Below are positions 52,889 to 61,298 of a stretch of 64,000 nt of DNA, piece by piece. A model generated the notes under the pieces. That model was not told the origin of the DNA. It made no database searches and saw only the letters and a program-made list of their open reading frames with translations. This DNA is from Variovorax sp. PMC12. GTDB taxonomy: Bacteria > Pseudomonadota > Gammaproteobacteria > Burkholderiales > Burkholderiaceae_C. The first letter of the stretch is position 1; each line of letters begins with the position of its first letter. The stretch is taken from NCBI RefSeq assembly GCF_003019815.1, contig NZ_CP027773.1, forward strand, positions 310,001 to 374,000, written 5' to 3'. A program made the translations under genes and the position numbers.

Positions 52889-53278
52889 TCACTTCTGCGG
52901 CGCAGGGCGCCAATTCACGGTCTCTGGGTAGTGCCGTCCATATTTGAAGCACAGGAAGATTTCCACGACGGAGCTTGCGTGGAACCACTCGTCGGATTTG
53001 AGGCGCATCTCGCCGCCTCCGAATGAAAGGACTGTGCCGTCAGGAAACACAGGGCTCGGTTTGTCGTGAAAGGCTCTCAGCCTCGTCGAAGTCGAGGCGT
53101 CGAAGCTCTCGACCATGCACGTCACACCGCCGCCGGCCACCTGAACATAGTTGCCCTGAGCGTCCGTAAGCGATGCGTACGAATGCCGCCCGTAACTCTT
53201 GAGTGCGAGGAGCCTGCTCTCCAAGACTCGGTCGGACGGTGCATTCACGACGGCAAAGTTCTGGCCCTCGAACTTCAT
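52889..53278 (-). CDS. Hypothetical protein overlapping the HEAT-repeat gene
   Basis: A 129-residue soluble protein with moderately low GC and a mixed strand pattern (NYVQVAGGGVTCMVESFDAS, TVLSFGGGEMRLKSDEWFHASSVVEIFLCF). No family recognised and no signal peptide. Its ATG overlaps the stop of the upstream HEAT-repeat gene (ATGA), so the two are translated together and probably work together. Codon use is less GC-rich than flanking genes, a hint of transfer. Confidence 0.65.
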   Translation of the reverse strand: MKFEGQNFAVVNAPSDRVLESRLLALKSYGRHSYASLTDAQGNYVQVAGGGVTCMVESFDASTSTRLRAFHDKPSPVFPDGTVLSFGGGEMRLKSDEWFHASSVVEIFLCFKYGRHYPETVNWRPAPQK

Positions 53279-54102
53279 GGCTTTGCCGCGAGCGCGGCGC
53301 CCGGGCTCGCTTGTGCCACCGAAGAATCATTCGTGTGGATTTCGACTGGAATCACTCTTCCGAGCACGGCTTCTATTGAAAGCTTCATTCCAGGAACGCG
53401 CCGCACAAAGTTGCTTAGGGCAAACGGCGTTAAAAAATTCAAAGGCGGGATCAGAAAGGAAAACTCCTGTAGAAGGCTCGAAGCATCCACCCGATATAGG
53501 AACGTGAGCACTTCCTGCTGCGCTCTGGGGTCCATGCCTTCTGCTTGCAGCTTCTTTTTGTTCTTTCGAACATATCGCTCGACTGACTCCAAGGCTCGCT
53601 CGTCACCTGCTACCCCGATAGCCCAAAGCGCGTACACCTTGTTGCGGCCACTCAATGGGTCTTCAAGGACTTGCACAAAGTAGGGCGTTTCCGCTGCGCC
53701 GGCTATTTGCGCGATCGTCAAGACTGCACAGGCCTTTACATCCTGCATGGGGTACTTGGACAGAGCTTTCAACGCTGGCAAGCTCTTCCGAGTACCGTAG
53801 TCTCGCAATGCAATCACCGCCCAATAAACGTCGTACTTCGACTTGGCGGTGTTGATCGCCGAAAGAAAAAACTCCTCAGACCACGAGAAGGCTTTGTTCC
53901 TTCTAAAGTGATCCTTGATGGCCTCTTTGTCTGATGCGTCAAGCGAAAACATGCGGTCCGACTCCCCCTGTGTTGAAAATAATCTAGCCCTTGAACCGAG
54001 ATGCGGTGCGTTGTCGGCCGCCGTTCCGAGCTTTGCTACGATTTTGAACGAACCTGCTCTTTCGCCCCTCGGCTTGACGGCCTTTCCAAAGACCGCGTAC
54101 AT
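53275..54102 (-). CDS. HEAT-repeat-like protein
   Basis: A 275-residue protein. Residues about 70-190 show helical HEAT-type units: YDVYWAVIALRDYGTRKSLPALKALS, DVKACAVLTIAQIAGAAETPYFVQVLED, RNKVYALWAIGVAGDERALESVERYV. This is a protein-protein interaction scaffold. No catalytic motif is seen. I chose the ATG at 54102 (GAGGCGG upstream). Lower GC than neighbours. It forms a coupled pair with the 129-residue gene downstream, an arrangement that could be a small defence, toxin-immunity or regulatory unit, but nothing proves this. Confidence 0.65.
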   Translation of the reverse strand: MYAVFGKAVKPRGERAGSFKIVAKLGTAADNAPHLGSRARLFSTQGESDRMFSLDASDKEAIKDHFRRNKAFSWSEEFFLSAINTAKSKYDVYWAVIALRDYGTRKSLPALKALSKYPMQDVKACAVLTIAQIAGAAETPYFVQVLEDPLSGRNKVYALWAIGVAGDERALESVERYVRKNKKKLQAEGMDPRAQQEVLTFLYRVDASSLLQEFSFLIPPLNFLTPFALSNFVRRVPGMKLSIEAVLGRVIPVEIHTNDSSVAQASPGAALAAKP

Positions 54103-54198
54103 TGCCACCGCCTCGTGATGAGCGGGGCCGGGTTTAGCAGCCCGCCGACATCCTGCGACGAGAGCCGCAGTCACCGCACATGGTCTGCGGCTTTTTCG

Positions 54199-54300
54199 TT
54201 CGCGCCACCTTTTTAGGCGGCTCGGACGGGAGGGCTCGCGCCCTGCCGGTTTCCGCAAGGATGTCCCGGTCTGCTAACCCGTTCGAGCTGCCGCCCTCGT
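54199..54300 (+). ncRNA. C4-like antisense RNA
   Basis: The segment has the features I recall for C4 antisense RNAs of phage P1 and Proteobacteria. GCGCCACC and AGGCGGC form the first stem around TTTTT. GGGAGGGC...GCCCTGCCGG forms the second. A third element CCGGTCTGCTAACCC ends before GAGCTGCCGCC. C4 RNAs block translation of antirepressor-type genes. Here it lies between the HEAT gene and a 112-residue ORF, with repeated TTTAGCAG motifs (54133 and 54300) around it. Family assignment is from memory of the pattern; a covariance search would decide. Confidence 0.55.
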
Positions 54301-54349
54301 TTAGCAGCGGGTGCGTCGGTTGTTGCAAATCGACATCCTTGGAAGGCCC

Positions 54350-54688
54350 ATGCCCCTTGCTTCAAACCCCGGTTGCGCTTGCGCGCCGCATCTTCCCACC
54401 GCCCAGTTCAGGCCCTTCGAATGGATCGAGGCCGAACGGCTCGAACCCTCCCAACAAGACCAGGCCGCATTCCTCAACGATGCGCGCGACGTGGTCCAGG
54501 GCGCATGCACGCTGGCCCAGTTGCTCGCCTGGGACGAAGACCGCCGCGACGCCGCCTTGTCCAGCACCGACCCCGCGCCGCTCCTCGATGCCTGCCAGCG
54601 CGGCGCGCTGCAGCGACTGCTCTCGGTGTCGCTGAGCCTGCTTCATGCCCGCATCGAAAGCCAGTGCGAGGCACTGACGACGTCCTGA
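54350..54688 (+). CDS. Hypothetical protein downstream of the C4-like RNA
   Basis: A 112-residue soluble protein, helical in the second half (AAFLNDARDVVQGACTLAQLLAWDEDRR, LLDACQRGALQRLLSVSLSLLHARIES). No recognised family. GGAAGG lies just before the ATG; an upstream GTG at 54311 is also in frame. Its place directly after a C4-type RNA is like the small ORFs seen after C4 in prophage contexts, but no other phage gene is present here. Confidence 0.6.
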   Translation: MPLASNPGCACAPHLPTAQFRPFEWIEAERLEPSQQDQAAFLNDARDVVQGACTLAQLLAWDEDRRDAALSSTDPAPLLDACQRGALQRLLSVSLSLLHARIESQCEALTTS

Positions 54689-54863
54689 GCGCCTGTGCCA
54701 TCATCTTCGGATGAGCAGCACATCTCGAAGCGCGTCCGAAGCAGACGGCGTTCCTCGTCTCATCGGGGTCCGAGCCGCGGCGGGCGGCTGCGACGTGCGG
54801 CTCTTCCATGCCGGATGCACGTTCACGGGCCTGGTCGTCCGTGCGTGACGAGGCGCTCGAATC

Positions 54864-55835
54864 ATGAAGCTGGTCATCGTCGTGTTGGAAGGGGTGCAGG
54901 CACTGGACGTCGCCGCGCCGATGGACGTCTTTTCCGAGGCCAACAGCTTTCTTCCGCCCGACCGGCACTACCAGATCGAACTGGTGGGCATGCGCGCGGG
55001 GAGCGTTCGTTGCGCCAACGGCATGGCGCTTCATGTCGGGACCGGCTACCTCGACTACGACGGCCAGCCCGATCTTCTGCTCGTCGCGGGTGGCCCGAAG
55101 CTGCCTGCGGTGAACGAGTACGAGCCAAGCTTCCTGCAGTGGTTGAGCGCCAAGGCCGCCGGTGCCCGCCGTTTCGGCTCCGTCTGCAACGGTGCATTCC
55201 CGCTGGGACATGCGGGGCTGCTGAACGGCAAGGAGGTCACCGCCCATTGGCATGACGTCGACCGGCTCATCGCCCAGTTTCCAAGGGCGCGCGTGCGGCC
55301 CGACAAGATCTTCGTGCGCGATGGCAGCCTGTTCACCTCGGCCGGTGTCGCGGCCGGCGTCGATCTTTGCCTGGCGCTGATCACCGAAGACTGGGGCCAC
55401 GAACTCGCGTTGCGCATTGCCAAGCGGCTCATCGTGTACATCCGCCGCGAGGGCGGGCAGTCGCAGTACAGCCCCTTCTTGGCGGCCGGTCCGAAGGAAG
55501 AGACCATCGTCGCGAAGGTGCTGCGCCACGTGACGGACCACATCGACGAGCAACTGTCCATCGAGCAACTCGCCGATGCGGTGGGCGTCAGCCGGCGCAC
55601 TTTCTCGCGCGTCTTCGCCAAGAACGCGAACATGACGCCTTCGGCTTTCGTCGAGCAGGTGCGGGTCGATTTCTCCCGCAAGCTGCTGGAGGAAACCGAC
55701 CTGCCGCTGAAAACGGTGGCGTTCCGGTGCGGCTTCCATAGCGCGAACCACATGCGGACCATCTTCGCGAAGCGGCTCGACACGACGCCTCGGGAATACC
55801 GCCAGCGCTTCAGGTCCGAACCGCCAGTGGCCTGA
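54864..55835 (+). CDS. GlxA-type transcriptional regulator (DJ-1/PfpI plus AraC HTH)
   Basis: A 323-residue regulator. The DJ-1/PfpI-like domain covers about 1-180, with VLEGVQALDVAAPMDVFSEAN and the nucleophile-elbow-like GSVCNGAFPLGHAGLLNG holding a Cys. The AraC-type double helix-turn-helix covers about 210-315 (EQLADAVGVSRRTFSRVFAKNANMTPSAFVEQVRVDFSRKLLEE, FRCGFHSANHMRTIFAKRLDTTPREYRQRF). Family members control catabolic genes or stress responses; the target here may be the neighbouring channel gene. The 175 bp upstream holds no other gene I can support. Confidence 0.9.
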   Translation: MKLVIVVLEGVQALDVAAPMDVFSEANSFLPPDRHYQIELVGMRAGSVRCANGMALHVGTGYLDYDGQPDLLLVAGGPKLPAVNEYEPSFLQWLSAKAAGARRFGSVCNGAFPLGHAGLLNGKEVTAHWHDVDRLIAQFPRARVRPDKIFVRDGSLFTSAGVAAGVDLCLALITEDWGHELALRIAKRLIVYIRREGGQSQYSPFLAAGPKEETIVAKVLRHVTDHIDEQLSIEQLADAVGVSRRTFSRVFAKNANMTPSAFVEQVRVDFSRKLLEETDLPLKTVAFRCGFHSANHMRTIFAKRLDTTPREYRQRFRSEPPVA

Positions 55836-55847
55836 AAACGGCCATCA

Positions 55848-56966
55848 ATGGCGCAAACCGCGCCATGGCCACGGCCTGCGTTGCGGGGTGCCGCAAATAG
55901 ACTTTTTACGTCGCTCCCGCGAGCCCTGCATGAGGCGCGCGGGGGAAGCCCATCTTCCACAGGAGCACGTATCAACACCACGCACACGCTGAGCCAGGCG
56001 GCACTTCCGCGGCAGGCATCCATTCAGTATCTACCGGTCAATCTGTTCGCCTCGGTCATGGGGATCTCGGGCTTGGCGCTGGCCTGGCGGCAGGCCGGGC
56101 ATCAGTTCGGCGCAAGCCCTCTTGTCGATGCGGCGATCAGCAGCATCGCCGTCGCGATCTTCGTGGTGCTCTGCATCGCCTATGCCGCAAAGGCGGTGCT
56201 GCATCCGTCCGCCGTGCGGGGTGAGTTCCTGCATCCGATTGCCGGCAATTTCTTCGGCACGGTGACCATTGCGATCCTGCTGATCTCGTCGGTCGTGGCG
56301 CCGCTCAGCAACCGGGCGTCGGAGATTCTCTGGAGCATCGGCGCGGCGGCGACCATTACGCTGTCATTCACCATCGTCAGCCGGCTTCTGCGGGGCAAGG
56401 TCGACGCGGGCCATTCGGTGCCGGCGTGGCTGATTCCGGGCGTGGCAACGCTCGACATCACGGTAGCGGGCGGTACCATGCCGATGGGCTGGGCGAGGGA
56501 ACTCAACCTGTTCTCGATGGCCGTGGGCACGATGGTCGCGCTGGTCTTCTTCACGATGATCATGTCCAGGCTGATCCACCATCAAGAAAAGCTCGCGAAC
56601 GAGATGGTGCCGTCGTTGATGATTCTGATCGCGCCGTTCGAAGTCGGCTTCCTTGCCTACACCAACTTCTTCCAGCGGGTCGACGCCTTTGCCGCGATGC
56701 TCTTCTATTTCGGCCTGTTCGTGTTCTTCTCGCTGGCCTTCAAGATCTTCAAGCGGAGCATTGCCTTCGCCGCCGGGTGGTGGGCATTGAGCTTCCCGAT
56801 AGCCGCGCTCTGCAATGCCGCGCTGCGCTATGCGGAGCACGTGCGGCATCCCGCGATGACCGGCTTGGCCGTTGCGCTGCTCGCCTTCCTGAGCGGTCTG
56901 ATCGCCGTCTTGCTGTTCCGGACTATCCGCCTTGCCGCGAGCGGGAAGCTGCTGGCACCAAGATAG
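55848..56966 (+). CDS. SLAC1/TehA-type anion channel or dicarboxylate transporter
   Basis: An integral membrane protein of the tellurite-resistance/dicarboxylate (TDT, SLAC1) family with about ten hydrophobic segments. Family features include the opening PVNLFASVMGISGLALAWR, FFGTVTIAILL, the conserved GTMPMGWARELNLFSMAVGTMVALVFF and APFEVGFLAYTNFF. The start is uncertain. ATG at 55848 (372 residues) has no ribosome site and adds a Pro/Arg-rich head. A good AGGAG at 55961-55965 stands five bases before an in-frame ATC at 55971, suggesting a rare ATC start and a protein of 331 residues. It lies downstream of the GlxA-type regulator. Confidence 0.82.
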   Translation: MAQTAPWPRPALRGAANRLFTSLPRALHEARGGSPSSTGARINTTHTLSQAALPRQASIQYLPVNLFASVMGISGLALAWRQAGHQFGASPLVDAAISSIAVAIFVVLCIAYAAKAVLHPSAVRGEFLHPIAGNFFGTVTIAILLISSVVAPLSNRASEILWSIGAAATITLSFTIVSRLLRGKVDAGHSVPAWLIPGVATLDITVAGGTMPMGWARELNLFSMAVGTMVALVFFTMIMSRLIHHQEKLANEMVPSLMILIAPFEVGFLAYTNFFQRVDAFAAMLFYFGLFVFFSLAFKIFKRSIAFAAGWWALSFPIAALCNAALRYAEHVRHPAMTGLAVALLAFLSGLIAVLLFRTIRLAASGKLLAPR

Positions 56967-56992
56967 GCGGCCACAGCGTCGAGAATCGACGC

Positions 56993-57748
56993 ATGCCTCA
57001 CGCCGTTTCCCTTCTTCGCGCCGCGCGCCTGGCGCGAAGCACCGAGCCCTTTCTAGCCAACGGCGGCTTCAAGAGCGAGCGTTGCGCGGGCTGCCGGCTG
57101 AGGCCCAGCCATTGCATGTGCGCCTTGCGCCCGTCAGTGCCCACGCGCGCGGGCGTGTGCCTGCTCATGGCCGACATCGAGCCGCTCAAGCCGACCAACA
57201 CCGGGTGGCTGATCGCCGACGTGGTGGCCGACACCTTCGCCTTCGGCTGGGCGCGCATCGAGGTCGATCCCGCTCTGCTGGCCCTGCTGGCCGATCCGCA
57301 GTGGCAGCCTTATGTGGTGTTCCCGGGCCAGTACGCCGCGCCGGAGCGCGTGGTCACCGCTGTGCGGCCAGCCCATGCCGACGGCCGCAAGCGCCCGCTC
57401 TTCATACTTTTCGACGCCACCTGGGCCGAGGCGCGAAAGATGTTCCGCAGGAGCCCGTACCTCGACCAGCTGCCGGTGCTGAGCCTGCAGCCGGAGCAGA
57501 TCACGCAATACAAGCTGCGCAACTCCGGCCGCGAGGATCATTTCTGCACCAGCGAGGTGGCCGCGATGTGCATGAGCCTGGCGGGCGAGCATGCCGTGGA
57601 GCAGACGCTGGAGGCCTACCTCGCCGTGTTCACGCACCACTACCTGCGCGCGAAGAACCAGCAGCCGATCGCATGGGATGGCGATGCGCATCGGCGGCTG
57701 CGTGAAGCATGCGGCTTGCAAGCGACTCCCTCGATTTCTCACTCATGA
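56993..57748 (+). CDS. tapT: tRNA-uridine aminocarboxypropyltransferase (DTW domain)
   Basis: A 251-residue enzyme that makes acp3U in tRNA (position 47 in E. coli TapT, formerly YfiP) using SAM. The Cys cluster RCAGCRLRPSHCMCAL near residues 30-45 probably binds zinc. The DTW motif appears as LFILFDATWAEARKMFRRSPYL; CLLMADIEPLKPTNTGWLIADV and TSEVAAMCM are also typical. The TGA overlaps the next gene's ATG (ATGA). Cytoplasmic. Confidence 0.9.
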   Translation: MPHAVSLLRAARLARSTEPFLANGGFKSERCAGCRLRPSHCMCALRPSVPTRAGVCLLMADIEPLKPTNTGWLIADVVADTFAFGWARIEVDPALLALLADPQWQPYVVFPGQYAAPERVVTAVRPAHADGRKRPLFILFDATWAEARKMFRRSPYLDQLPVLSLQPEQITQYKLRNSGREDHFCTSEVAAMCMSLAGEHAVEQTLEAYLAVFTHHYLRAKNQQPIAWDGDAHRRLREACGLQATPSISHS

Positions 57749-58179
57749 CCGACCTTGTCTTCGTCTTCGGCACCCTGAAAGAGGGTTTCCCCAACTTCAC
57801 GACAAATCGCGGCAAGCGTGTGGCGGGGGAGTTTGTCACCGTGGAGCGCTATCCGCTGTACCTGGTCGGGGAGCGCTTCTCTCCGTGGCTCGTGTTTTCG
57901 GCAGGCGAGGGCGAGCGGGTGGCGGGGCAAGTCTTCGAAGTCGATCAAGCGGCGCTGGATGCGATGGACGTGCTTGAAAGAGTGACAGAGGCTGACGGCT
58001 ATCGCCGCGTTTCGATTGCGGTCGAAAGGGTCGACGGCGAATCGCGCTTGGCGCTTTCGGTGCAGGCGTATGTCAAGGCGCCGGAGCACTTTCGCGCGGC
58101 GGATGTGAAGGCGGGGCCGTTGAGTGAATACACGATGGCGCATGCCGCGCTCTATCGCTCGCGCGCCTCGGCAGGCTGA
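57745..58179 (+). CDS. Gamma-glutamylcyclotransferase-like protein
   Basis: A 144-residue AIG2/GGCT-fold protein. The substrate loop reads FVFGTLKEGFPNF in place of the usual YGTLR. The Glu of the family lies in LDAMDVLERVTEADGYRR. YVKAPEHF and LSEYTMAHAALYR close the fold. Such enzymes cleave gamma-glutamyl amines or peptides to 5-oxoproline; the exact substrate is unknown. Start overlaps the tapT stop by 4 bp. Confidence 0.82.
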   Translation: MTDLVFVFGTLKEGFPNFTTNRGKRVAGEFVTVERYPLYLVGERFSPWLVFSAGEGERVAGQVFEVDQAALDAMDVLERVTEADGYRRVSIAVERVDGESRLALSVQAYVKAPEHFRAADVKAGPLSEYTMAHAALYRSRASAG

Positions 58180-58216
58180 CGGCGGAGCCGGTCCGGCACC
58201 GTCATCCGGGACTCAC

Positions 58217-58630
58217 TCACATCGGCGGCATCTTCTCGAACTTCTGCAGCCCCGGATCCAGAAAGTCCCATTCATACCCCCGCACGGCATACGTGACGAC
58301 CTGCGGCTTGTACCGCCCCGGATCATCCAGGCTCGCCGCATGCACCGTGAAGATCTCCGGCATGGCCGCAAAGGTCATGTACACGGGCGAGCCGCAGGCC
58401 GGGCAGAACGCACGGGTCTTGACGTTGCCGCTGTCGCCGACCATGTCCCACAGCGTGGCGTTGCCGCTGTGCTTCACGCCGGCGCGCGCAAAGGTGAGGT
58501 ATGAGCCGTGGCCAGTGCCGCTCTTGCGCTGGCAGTCGCGGCACTGGCAGTGGTTCTGGAAGACGGGCTCGGACGCGATCTCGTAGCGTATGGCGCCGCA
58601 AGCGCAGCCGCCGGTGTATGCGTGGGTCAT
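58217..58630 (-). CDS. GFA-family (glutathione-dependent formaldehyde-activating-like) zinc protein
   Basis: A 137-residue GFA/CENP-V fold protein. Zinc ligands appear as GGCACGAIRYE, NHCQCRDCQRKSG and FCPACGSPVY. Despite the name, most members are S-lyases or of unknown function. The ATG at 58630 precedes the first strand directly. It converges on the GGCT gene and diverges from the MurA-like gene; the 262 bp between this start and 58893 hold promoters but no gene I can support. Confidence 0.87.
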   Translation of the reverse strand: MTHAYTGGCACGAIRYEIASEPVFQNHCQCRDCQRKSGTGHGSYLTFARAGVKHSGNATLWDMVGDSGNVKTRAFCPACGSPVYMTFAAMPEIFTVHAASLDDPGRYKPQVVTYAVRGYEWDFLDPGLQKFEKMPPM

Positions 58631-58892
58631 CTGGTTGGGCCTTTCGAAGGGAGAGGCAGCCAATCTAGCCGGGCAGGGCGGTGGGGCGGGAGTAACAAGT
58701 TCGTCGCGAGCCGGCTGGGCAATCAGGTGGATGTAATGCGAAAGAATTGTCAATTCAGTGGCTCCTGCTTTGAAGTTCTTACAACTTCATCGCCGTTCAT
58801 GCCGCTTTCAGACGGTAAAGTGCTCGCCTTCGGGCGCGAATTGTTTACGCGCCATTTCCCACCGCCTCCCGCTCCCCCGCTTCTTCCTCTTC

Positions 58893-60194
58893 ATGTCCAA
58901 CCTCATCGTGCACGGCGGTACGCCGCTGCGTGGCCGCATCACCCCCTCCGCCAACAAGAACGCCGTACTGCCGGTGCTTTGTGCCACCTTGCTCACCTGG
59001 GAGCCGCTGCGGCTGCATGGGGTGCCCGACATCACGGACGTGCGCAAGATCCTGGAGATCTTCCGCACCCTGGGCAGCGACGTGCACATGGACCACGAGA
59101 CGGGCACGCTCGAGCTGCATCACCGCGAGACCACGTTCGACGCCGCGCTGCACCGCCTGCCGGAGGAAATGCGCTCGTCGATCATGCTGGTGCCGCCGCT
59201 GCTCGCGCGCTTCGGCGCGGCGCGGCTGGAGGACAACGTCAAGGGCTGCACGCTGGGCGTGCGCGAGATCGATCCGCATGTGGAGGTGTTCCAGCGCTTC
59301 GGCGGCGAGGTGGAGCGCACCGAAGGCTCGCTGCTGGTCTACAGCAAGAGCCGGCTGACGCCCACCGACCACTGGCTGGACTACGCCTCGGTCACGACCA
59401 CCGAGAACTTCGTGCTGTGCGCGGCCGCCGCGGGCGGCACTTCGACGCTGACCAACGCCGCGTCGGAGCCGCACGTGCAGGAGTTCTGCCGCTTCATGGC
59501 CATGATCGGCGTGCGCATCGACGGCATGGGCACTTCGCGGCTCACGGTGCACGGTGGCGGCGCACTCAAAGGCGGGGAGTTCCGCTTCGACGAAGACTTC
59601 CACGAAATCACCACCTTCCTCGCGCTCGGCGCCATCACCGGCGGCGACGTGGTGGTGCGCAACAGCGCGCCTGAAAACTTTCCGCTGCTGGACCGCACCT
59701 TCGCCAAGTTCGGCGTGCAGATCGTGCATGAAGACGGCTGGTCGCGTGCGCTGCGCAGCGGCCCGCTGAAGGTGCAGACGCCGTTCACCAGCAACGTGCT
59801 GACCAAGGTGGAAGCGGCACCGTGGCCGTACTTTCCGGTCGACCTGCTGCCGATCTTCATTGCGCTGGGCGTGCGCGCGCAGGGCAACGCGATGTTCTGG
59901 AACAAGGTGTACGACGGCGCGCTGGGCTGGACCGGCGAGCTGTCGAAGTTCGGCGCGCACGTGTTCTCGTCGGACCCGCACCGGCTCATCACTTTCGGCG
60001 GCAATCCGCTGACGCCCGCGGTGGTCGAGAGCCCCTACATCATTCGCGTGGCGATCGCGCTGTTCATGGTGGCGGCGAGCATCGAAGGCCGCTCGGAAAT
60101 CCGCAACGCCACGCCCATCCGCCGCGCGCACCCGCGCTTCGTGGAAAACCTGCGCAGCCTGGGCGTGCAGGTGGAGTGGACCAGCGAGGAATAG
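58893..60194 (+). CDS. MurA paralogue (UDP-GlcNAc 1-carboxyvinyltransferase family)
   Basis: A 433-residue EPSP-synthase-fold protein. It keeps the Lys-Asn pair (SANKNAVLPVLCATLL), the loop with the catalytic Cys (VKGCTLGVREIDPH), FPVDLLP with the catalytic Asp, and a distal Arg (IIRVAIALFMVAASIEG). Many other MurA hallmarks differ: PGGCAIGARP-like glycines, FPTDMQ and SDLRA are altered. It is therefore a diverged paralogue, not the housekeeping MurA, possibly a second carboxyvinyltransferase acting on another nucleotide sugar or conferring fosfomycin tolerance. Starting at 58893 gives the usual MxxLIVHGGTPLRGRI beginning; the frame is open 135 bp upstream. Confidence 0.78.
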   Translation: MSNLIVHGGTPLRGRITPSANKNAVLPVLCATLLTWEPLRLHGVPDITDVRKILEIFRTLGSDVHMDHETGTLELHHRETTFDAALHRLPEEMRSSIMLVPPLLARFGAARLEDNVKGCTLGVREIDPHVEVFQRFGGEVERTEGSLLVYSKSRLTPTDHWLDYASVTTTENFVLCAAAAGGTSTLTNAASEPHVQEFCRFMAMIGVRIDGMGTSRLTVHGGGALKGGEFRFDEDFHEITTFLALGAITGGDVVVRNSAPENFPLLDRTFAKFGVQIVHEDGWSRALRSGPLKVQTPFTSNVLTKVEAAPWPYFPVDLLPIFIALGVRAQGNAMFWNKVYDGALGWTGELSKFGAHVFSSDPHRLITFGGNPLTPAVVESPYIIRVAIALFMVAASIEGRSEIRNATPIRRAHPRFVENLRSLGVQVEWTSEE

Positions 60195-60195
60195 C

Positions 60196-60231
60196 GCGAG
60201 GCGGGCCGCGGCGGACCAGCCCGCGCCTCGC
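60196..60231. terminator. Bidirectional terminator-like hairpin
   Basis: GCGAGGC-GGGC (60196-60206) pairs with GCCC-GC-GCCTCGC (60219-60231) across a 12-base loop with one small bulge. It sits exactly between the stop codons of two converging genes. No T-run, but the stem is very GC-rich. Confidence 0.5.
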
Positions 60232-61194
60232 TCAGAAAGAAGGCACCGGGTTGCGCCCGCTGCCCGGCACGTAGCTGCCCTTGCGGTAGGCGTACACCAC
60301 GGTGCTGTCGACCGACTCGGCGCGCGCGCCCGCGCCGGAGGTGCGCGTGCCGCTGAACACCAGGCGCATCTCGCCGGGCTCGTCGTCGGTGCCCAGCGCG
60401 AACTGCGCCGAGCCTTCGACCTCGAAGCAGCTGCCGCGCGGCGGTGTCTCGGGGCGTTCGTTGGCCAGCACCTGCTCGCAGGCACCGTCGGCGCCGCCGT
60501 TGCTCGCCGACATCGGAATGCCGCTCACCATTTCCCGCACTTCGCTCGCGCCCAGTTCGTACACCGACAGCCAGCTGCCGCAGTAGCCCTGCCAGCAGCT
60601 GCCGCTGGTGGCGGTGAGCACGAAGCGCTGCGGCGCGATGCGCTCGACGGCGGTCTTGCCGATGCTGCCCATGAAGCCCTGGTAGTCCACGGCGTCGTTG
60701 CGCTTGGACAGCGCCCAGCCGTCGTTGCCCTGCTCGAAGAAGTAGGCGCCGATCCAGGCGCCGGCGACGTGGGCGTCCATGGGCTGGCCCTGGTCGTCCA
60801 GGGGCACGGTCTCGGTCAGCATCACGGCGTGGGTGTCGTCCAGGCGCACCACCTCGCGCGGCGACACGTCGGCCTGCTGCTCGCCTTCGCTGTCGGGCAC
60901 GGGCTTGCCGTCGTTGCCGATGTCGGGCAGCGTCACGGTGCCGACGCGGCCCTTGTCCTTGTCTTCCCAGCCGGGAAACACCAGCGGCATGAGGTCGCCG
61001 CGCCTGAGCGTCGCCGAAAAGGCAGGGGCGGCGAGTTCGGCGGCTGGCGCCAGGGCTTCCTCGGTGGCGGCCGGAACGTCGGCCGCGGTGTTGCTGTTGT
61101 CTTCCTGGGAGCAGCCGGCCAGCGCGATGAGCGCGGCAACGACGGCCGCCTTGGCCAGGGCGGCGCGCGGCCTGTCGGAACTGGGGATGTGCAT
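60232..61194 (-). CDS. Hypothetical lipoprotein
   Basis: A 320-residue exported protein with a lipobox (ALIALAGCSQ) ending a signal peptide of about 27 residues. The mature part has no family I recognise. It contains four Cys in SGSCWQGYCGSW and ACEQVL/SCFEVEG regions, which may form disulfides, and a beta-rich C-terminal half (SAQFALGTDDEPGEMRLVFSGTRT). Periplasmic face of a membrane. It diverges from the nitronate monooxygenase gene with a 104-bp gap. Confidence 0.75.
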   Translation of the reverse strand: MHIPSSDRPRAALAKAAVVAALIALAGCSQEDNSNTAADVPAATEEALAPAAELAAPAFSATLRRGDLMPLVFPGWEDKDKGRVGTVTLPDIGNDGKPVPDSEGEQQADVSPREVVRLDDTHAVMLTETVPLDDQGQPMDAHVAGAWIGAYFFEQGNDGWALSKRNDAVDYQGFMGSIGKTAVERIAPQRFVLTATSGSCWQGYCGSWLSVYELGASEVREMVSGIPMSASNGGADGACEQVLANERPETPPRGSCFEVEGSAQFALGTDDEPGEMRLVFSGTRTSGAGARAESVDSTVVYAYRKGSYVPGSGRNPVPSF

Positions 61195-61298
61195 GCCCGC
61201 GATTGTGCCGAAGCCGCATGCCGATGACCCCGCCGCCGCCGTCACTTCCCCGCAGACAGGACAATGGCTGCTTCCCGACATTCCAGGACGCATTTCGA

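Noticed and set aside
58893..60194. Housekeeping murA
   Set aside because: Several conserved MurA blocks are altered and the gene lacks the usual Betaproteobacterial neighbours such as hisG or bolA-like genes.
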